Source of the DNA: Ilyonectria destructans
Lineage: Eukaryota; Ascomycota; Sordariomycetes; Hypocreales; Nectriaceae
DNA length: 64,000 bases
NCBI GenBank assembly: GCA_020740775.1
Contig: JAHEWK010000011.1
Span: 558,001-622,000, forward strand
Reading direction: 5' to 3'
Positions 61,144 through 64,000 of the stretch are shown here, piece by piece. The number at the start of each line of letters is the position of its first letter. Positions within the stretch are counted from its first letter, which is position 1. The translations under genes and the position numbers were made by a program. Below the pieces are notes generated by a model that worked only from the letters and a program-made list of their open reading frames with translations, was not told where the DNA came from and made no database searches.

Positions 61144-62022
61144 CTAGTCAGTGTGATCAGTGCTAAGAGTCACTTCCTTCCACTCATCCAGCAGCTGGAT
61201 AGTATCGTTACACTTGCTCCGGATAAACGCATCGCAATCGGGCCCCAGGCAAATCCGCACCGGAACCTGCTTGCCCTCTCCAACACCTGTTTGCGTCAGC
61301 ACATCCACGATGACGGCACAGCCCTTCTTCACGTCTCCCGGCTGGTTGCCATCGGTCCACTCCAGAGCCTTCCGCATCTGGCCCGTCGGCGTGTTCTCGT
61401 CGTAGGCGTCAATAATGGGCGTCATGACCTTGACGTCGGGGTTCAGGAAGTTGGTGCGGAAGTAGCCCGGCTCGACGACGGTAGCGACAATGTCGAACGG
61501 CGCAACCTCTTGCTTGAGCGACTCGGCGAGCGACGACATGCACGACTTGGTCATGGCATAGACTGGGAAACCCGCGCCTCCTCGCCAGCTGCCAATGCTG
61601 CCAAACGTCACAATAGTCCCGCGCGTGTCGTTTGCGCCCTTGGGTTGCGCCCTCATACCCGCGAGAAACGCCTTGATGGTGTTCATGGTGCCAAAGACAT
61701 TGGTGTTGAAGGTATTGTACACCTGCTCAGGGGTCGATTCCTCGACGGCGCCAGCAAGGATGTAGCCAGCAGCGTTGATCAGGTAGTCGACGCGGCCGTA
61801 CTTGGTAAAGACGTCTTTGGCGAGCGCCTCGATGTCGCTGAGAGGTGATGTGACGTCAAAGGCCCTTGTGTCGGCGCCAGCATCGGCGAGGTCCTGAATG
61901 CGAGATGTCTTGCGGGCGGTAGCGACGACCTTGTGGCCGCGCTTGAGAGCAATCATGGATAGTTCATGTCCGAAGCCAGAGGAGGCGGCGGTGATGAACC
62001 AAACGGGTGTTGGGACGGCCAT
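61144..62022 (-). CDS. Short-chain dehydrogenase/reductase (classical SDR)
   Basis: A single exon, 292 residues from the ATG at 62022. Motifs: cofactor loop TAASSGFGHE (about 10-19, a variant of TGxxxGxG), Arg near KVVATARKTSR suggesting NADP preference, INAAGY (NNAG variant), the catalytic serine in FGSIGSWRG, and YAMTK with the Tyr/Lys pair. The C-terminal VEPGYFRTNF is typical of the retinol/17-beta-type fungal SDR group. The substrate cannot be assigned. The frame remains open for 214 codons upstream (to 62664), but that part contains repeats and has no family character, so it is probably leader sequence. Confidence 0.88.
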   Translation of the reverse strand: MAVPTPVWFITAASSGFGHELSMIALKRGHKVVATARKTSRIQDLADAGADTRAFDVTSPLSDIEALAKDVFTKYGRVDYLINAAGYILAGAVEESTPEQVYNTFNTNVFGTMNTIKAFLAGMRAQPKGANDTRGTIVTFGSIGSWRGGAGFPVYAMTKSCMSSLAESLKQEVAPFDIVATVVEPGYFRTNFLNPDVKVMTPIIDAYDENTPTGQMRKALEWTDGNQPGDVKKGCAVIVDVLTQTGVGEGKQVPVRICLGPDCDAFIRSKCNDTIQLLDEWKEVTLSTDHTD

Positions 62023-62855
62023 GTTGTGTGTGGGTGGTGTGTGGTTTTGGTGTAAGTGTGTAAGTGTGTAAGTGGTGCAAGTGGTGTAAGTGGTCAGTAG
62101 GATCAAGGTGTTAGATAAAGGATGATCGAGTTGCTTGAGTAGTTTGTGAATGCAACAAAAAGCACAATAAAGGCACAACAAGACGATTATATACATTCTC
62201 AATACCATCGTTGTCTCCGAACTTGGTGGCTGCTTACCTGCTGCTTCGCATACTAACAGTGCTGACAGTGCTGACAGCGTCGAATTATCGCCGAAACAGC
62301 CACAACACCTCAGAACCACATTCCACCTCAACGCCGACATCCCCGCGTTGTCGTATTGAGAGATCGGAAATATAATGGAAATGATCAGTTTAGACATTAC
62401 CAATTCGGTGTAGTTCGCCAAATTTCGTCGGTCCGCACAATCGGTGATGAGGAAGCTGTAGAGTCCTAACGCCGAAACCACATCGCCGTAGCAAAATCGA
62501 GTTTCGGCGTTAGGTCTCAGCGGGCAAGCGTCATAACGCCAAGTCCACGCAACACCTTGGTCATTATAACCGATTGGCTTTACGACCAGTGCGTGCATCT
62601 TAAGGCTGCTGACATGTCTCCGCACTTGGTATTCATCATAATGGTCCAACGCTAGTAGTCTCAAGAGTCAATCGTCTCACTCTCCAAAGTTCTTCATCAC
62701 GGACAATACACATGCATAAAGTCTCTTATACAAATCAATACAGGTCATATGCAACCTTCCAGCGTCCGGACGCCACTACCGAAACTCCAGGCTCAAAACA
62801 CACCCGAATAATTCATCCAAGGCCATCATTACAATTTGATACCGCGACTGCATCC
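62023..62855. promoter_or_regulatory. Promoter/leader region of the SDR gene with inverted repeat and microsatellite
   Basis: A GTGTAAGT-type microsatellite occupies 62050-62093 just before the SDR start. Further upstream, CCTAACGCCGAAAC at 62465-62478 is repeated in perfect inverse orientation at 62501-62514 (14 bp arms, 22 bp loop). The core CGCCGAAAC occurs again at 62289-62297, so three copies of one motif lie in the region. This would fit a regulator site, though no regulator is named. Confidence 0.5.
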
Positions 62856-64000
62856 TCATCGCCATGTGTTCCCTCGGCTTTCTTGCCTGCGGTGACCAGC
62901 GCCTCCGGTACCAATAGTGATCCGTCGGGCCTTGTCACCAGCAAGACCTCCACGAGGGCTTCCTCCCATATTCTCAACTCTTACAGTTCCTCCCATGTTC
63001 ATCCGTCTCGCTTGACCGGGAGTCAAGGCTCGGTCGCCCTTCCAGTCAGGTGGAGAGCACGTCAATGGTGGGCTCCTCCGTCGTTCAGTACTACCGCGAC
63101 GGAGACGAGAGATGCCGTTGGTGCTGCTGGCCAGTGCAGGCAAGCTAGGCCTGGGTCCAGGTCGGTCACCAGTCAGCGAGCCCATTGATGAGATTCGCCT
63201 GGCGTTTGACGCAGTAGCTCCCGTCATGATGCTCATTCTACGAGCCTTTTCCTTCATGGCAGAGTGCATCGCAGTGCGGAGCTTGCGGGCATCCATGGTG
63301 CTCGAGTCCGAATCCGATCCGGAGCAGAAGCTGTTGTTGAGCGGGTTGTTCTCGTCGATGATGGATGGCCGAGATCGAAGAGACCGGATCGGAACGGCGA
63401 TCTGGGAGGGTGATGGCGACAGGTTGCCAGTCTTACTGACATCTAGGGATCGCAATGGTGGTGTTCGCTGGACTTCGGGAGAACTGGATGCCAGGTTGAG
63501 GCTGAATGATGGAGCTCGGGGAATTGGCGAACCTCCAGCATACGAAGGTCGAGGGCCCTTGGACAAGAAACCTGCTTGGAATCTGCTAGGCTTTGCCGCC
63601 AGACTAGAGGCTCGGGGAATCTCGAGGCTTGGGCTCGATTCCATGTTGATAGTCTTTGTCTCCTCCTTTGGCTCCTTCAGCTCTTTGGTCAACTCTTTGG
63701 TCAACTCTTTGGTCACCTCAGTCACCTCAGTCACTTCAGTCATATCCTCTTCGTCTTCGACTTCCTCAATCTCAACCTCTTCGACTTCTTCCTCCAGCTC
63801 CTCATCAAGGTAAGCCGCAATTGGGGGAGCGACAAGGGCCTTTTCGGGAGACGGCTGCGAAGGGGAGACAAACTTCTGTGGGGTCTTCTCAAAGTCTGCC
63901 AGTGTGCCCTCCTCCGTCTCATCGTCTCGCCATCGCACTCCGCCCTTTCTTGTCTTCTTTACAGGCGTAAAACTGATGCCCTTTTTGGCTCCCATCACCT
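62856..64000 (-). CDS. C-terminal part of a large Ser/Arg-rich protein (runs off the right edge)
   Basis: The minus-strand frame is open from the window edge to a stop at 62856, about 380 codons; the ATG at 63995 is probably internal, because the frame continues beyond the window. Visible parts are KKGISFTPVKKTRKGGVRWRDDE near the edge, an acidic stretch (EELEEEVEEVEIEEVEDEED), two tandem repeats (TEV three times, KELT three times), then a Ser/Pro/Arg-rich basic tail with many possible phosphorylation sites (RRMSIM, RRISSMG). No domain is seen. The look is that of a disordered tail of a cytoskeletal or cell-cycle protein, a kinesin tail being one guess only. Confidence 0.6.
   Translation of the reverse strand, partial: VMGAKKGISFTPVKKTRKGGVRWRDDETEEGTLADFEKTPQKFVSPSQPSPEKALVAPPIAAYLDEELEEEVEEVEIEEVEDEEDMTEVTEVTEVTKELTKELTKELKEPKEETKTINMESSPSLEIPRASSLAAKPSRFQAGFLSKGPRPSYAGGSPIPRAPSFSLNLASSSPEVQRTPPLRSLDVSKTGNLSPSPSQIAVPIRSLRSRPSIIDENNPLNNSFCSGSDSDSSTMDARKLRTAMHSAMKEKARRMSIMTGATASNARRISSMGSLTGDRPGPRPSLPALASSTNGISRLRRGSTERRRSPPLTCSPPDWKGDRALTPGQARRMNMGGTVRVENMGGSPRGGLAGDKARRITIGTGGAGHRRQESRGNTWR

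Noticed and set aside
61045..61848. Plus-strand 267-codon frame opposite the SDR
   Set aside because: The minus strand has all SDR motifs; the plus-strand product has none.
63112..63813. Plus-strand 233-codon frame opposite the last gene
   Set aside because: It is an antisense shadow of the Ser/Arg-rich tail, and its Ser-rich end mirrors the acidic repeat.

Overview
The window reads as nuclear DNA of a filamentous ascomycete, most likely a Sordariomycete and possibly Hypocreales. Genes are intron-bearing, with short introns (mostly 43-121 bp, GTAAGT-type donors, CTAAC-type branch points, CAG/TAG acceptors). The protein families are typical of these fungi: Zn(II)2Cys6 regulators, a NACHT-WD40 NLR, CorA-like proteins, Dal5-type MFS permeases, a Pth11-like seven-helix receptor, an OPT transporter and mannitol dehydrogenase. 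No prokaryotic operon signals, tRNA, rRNA or CRISPR array were seen. All exon joins were inferred by eye from splice signals and reading frame; none is backed by transcript data.

Layout. 0-8 kb: start of a secreted periplasmic-binding-protein-like gene (leaves the window), an unrecognised gene, an EVE-domain gene, then a divergent kynurenine-pathway pair (indoleamine 2,3-dioxygenase and kynureninase). 8.4-20.7 kb: a defence-like block. A minus-strand gene encodes RelA/SpoT-like, NACHT and WD40 domains in one polypeptide, interrupted by a one-base frameshift. It is divergent from a CorA-like membrane protein gene; a Zn2Cys6 regulator and a second CorA-like gene follow. 20.7-32 kb: an AT-rich, gene-poor, repeat-bearing stretch with inverted-repeat elements, relict ORFs and five copies of a small cysteine-rich zinc-ribbon coding exon. 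Two of these copies are intact and differ mostly at silent positions.

32-44 kb: NADP-type mannitol dehydrogenase, a decayed beta-lactamase-fold hydrolase gene, two MFS permeases of the Dal5 type and a Pth11-like receptor. 44-50 kb: a second gene-poor stretch with a fold-back repeat next to a run of 20 G. 50-64 kb: an OPT transporter, a peroxiredoxin-like/old-yellow-enzyme divergent pair followed by a Fungal_trans-type regulator, a Pro/Tyr-rich unknown protein, an Asp/Glu racemase-family protein, a short-chain dehydrogenase, and the C-terminal part of a protein that runs off the right edge.

How the genes may work together (inference). The IDO/kynureninase pair shares a 450 bp promoter and catalyses non-adjacent steps of tryptophan to NAD/anthranilate metabolism. 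The NLR and the CorA-like gene share a 315 bp promoter and could be a sensor/membrane-effector pair. The peroxiredoxin-like, OYE and regulator genes look like a small redox or electrophile-response group. Several apparent one-base deletions in otherwise good coding sequence (11.06 kb, 30.12 kb, 34.72 kb, 35.35 kb) mean that either decay or assembly indels must be considered.
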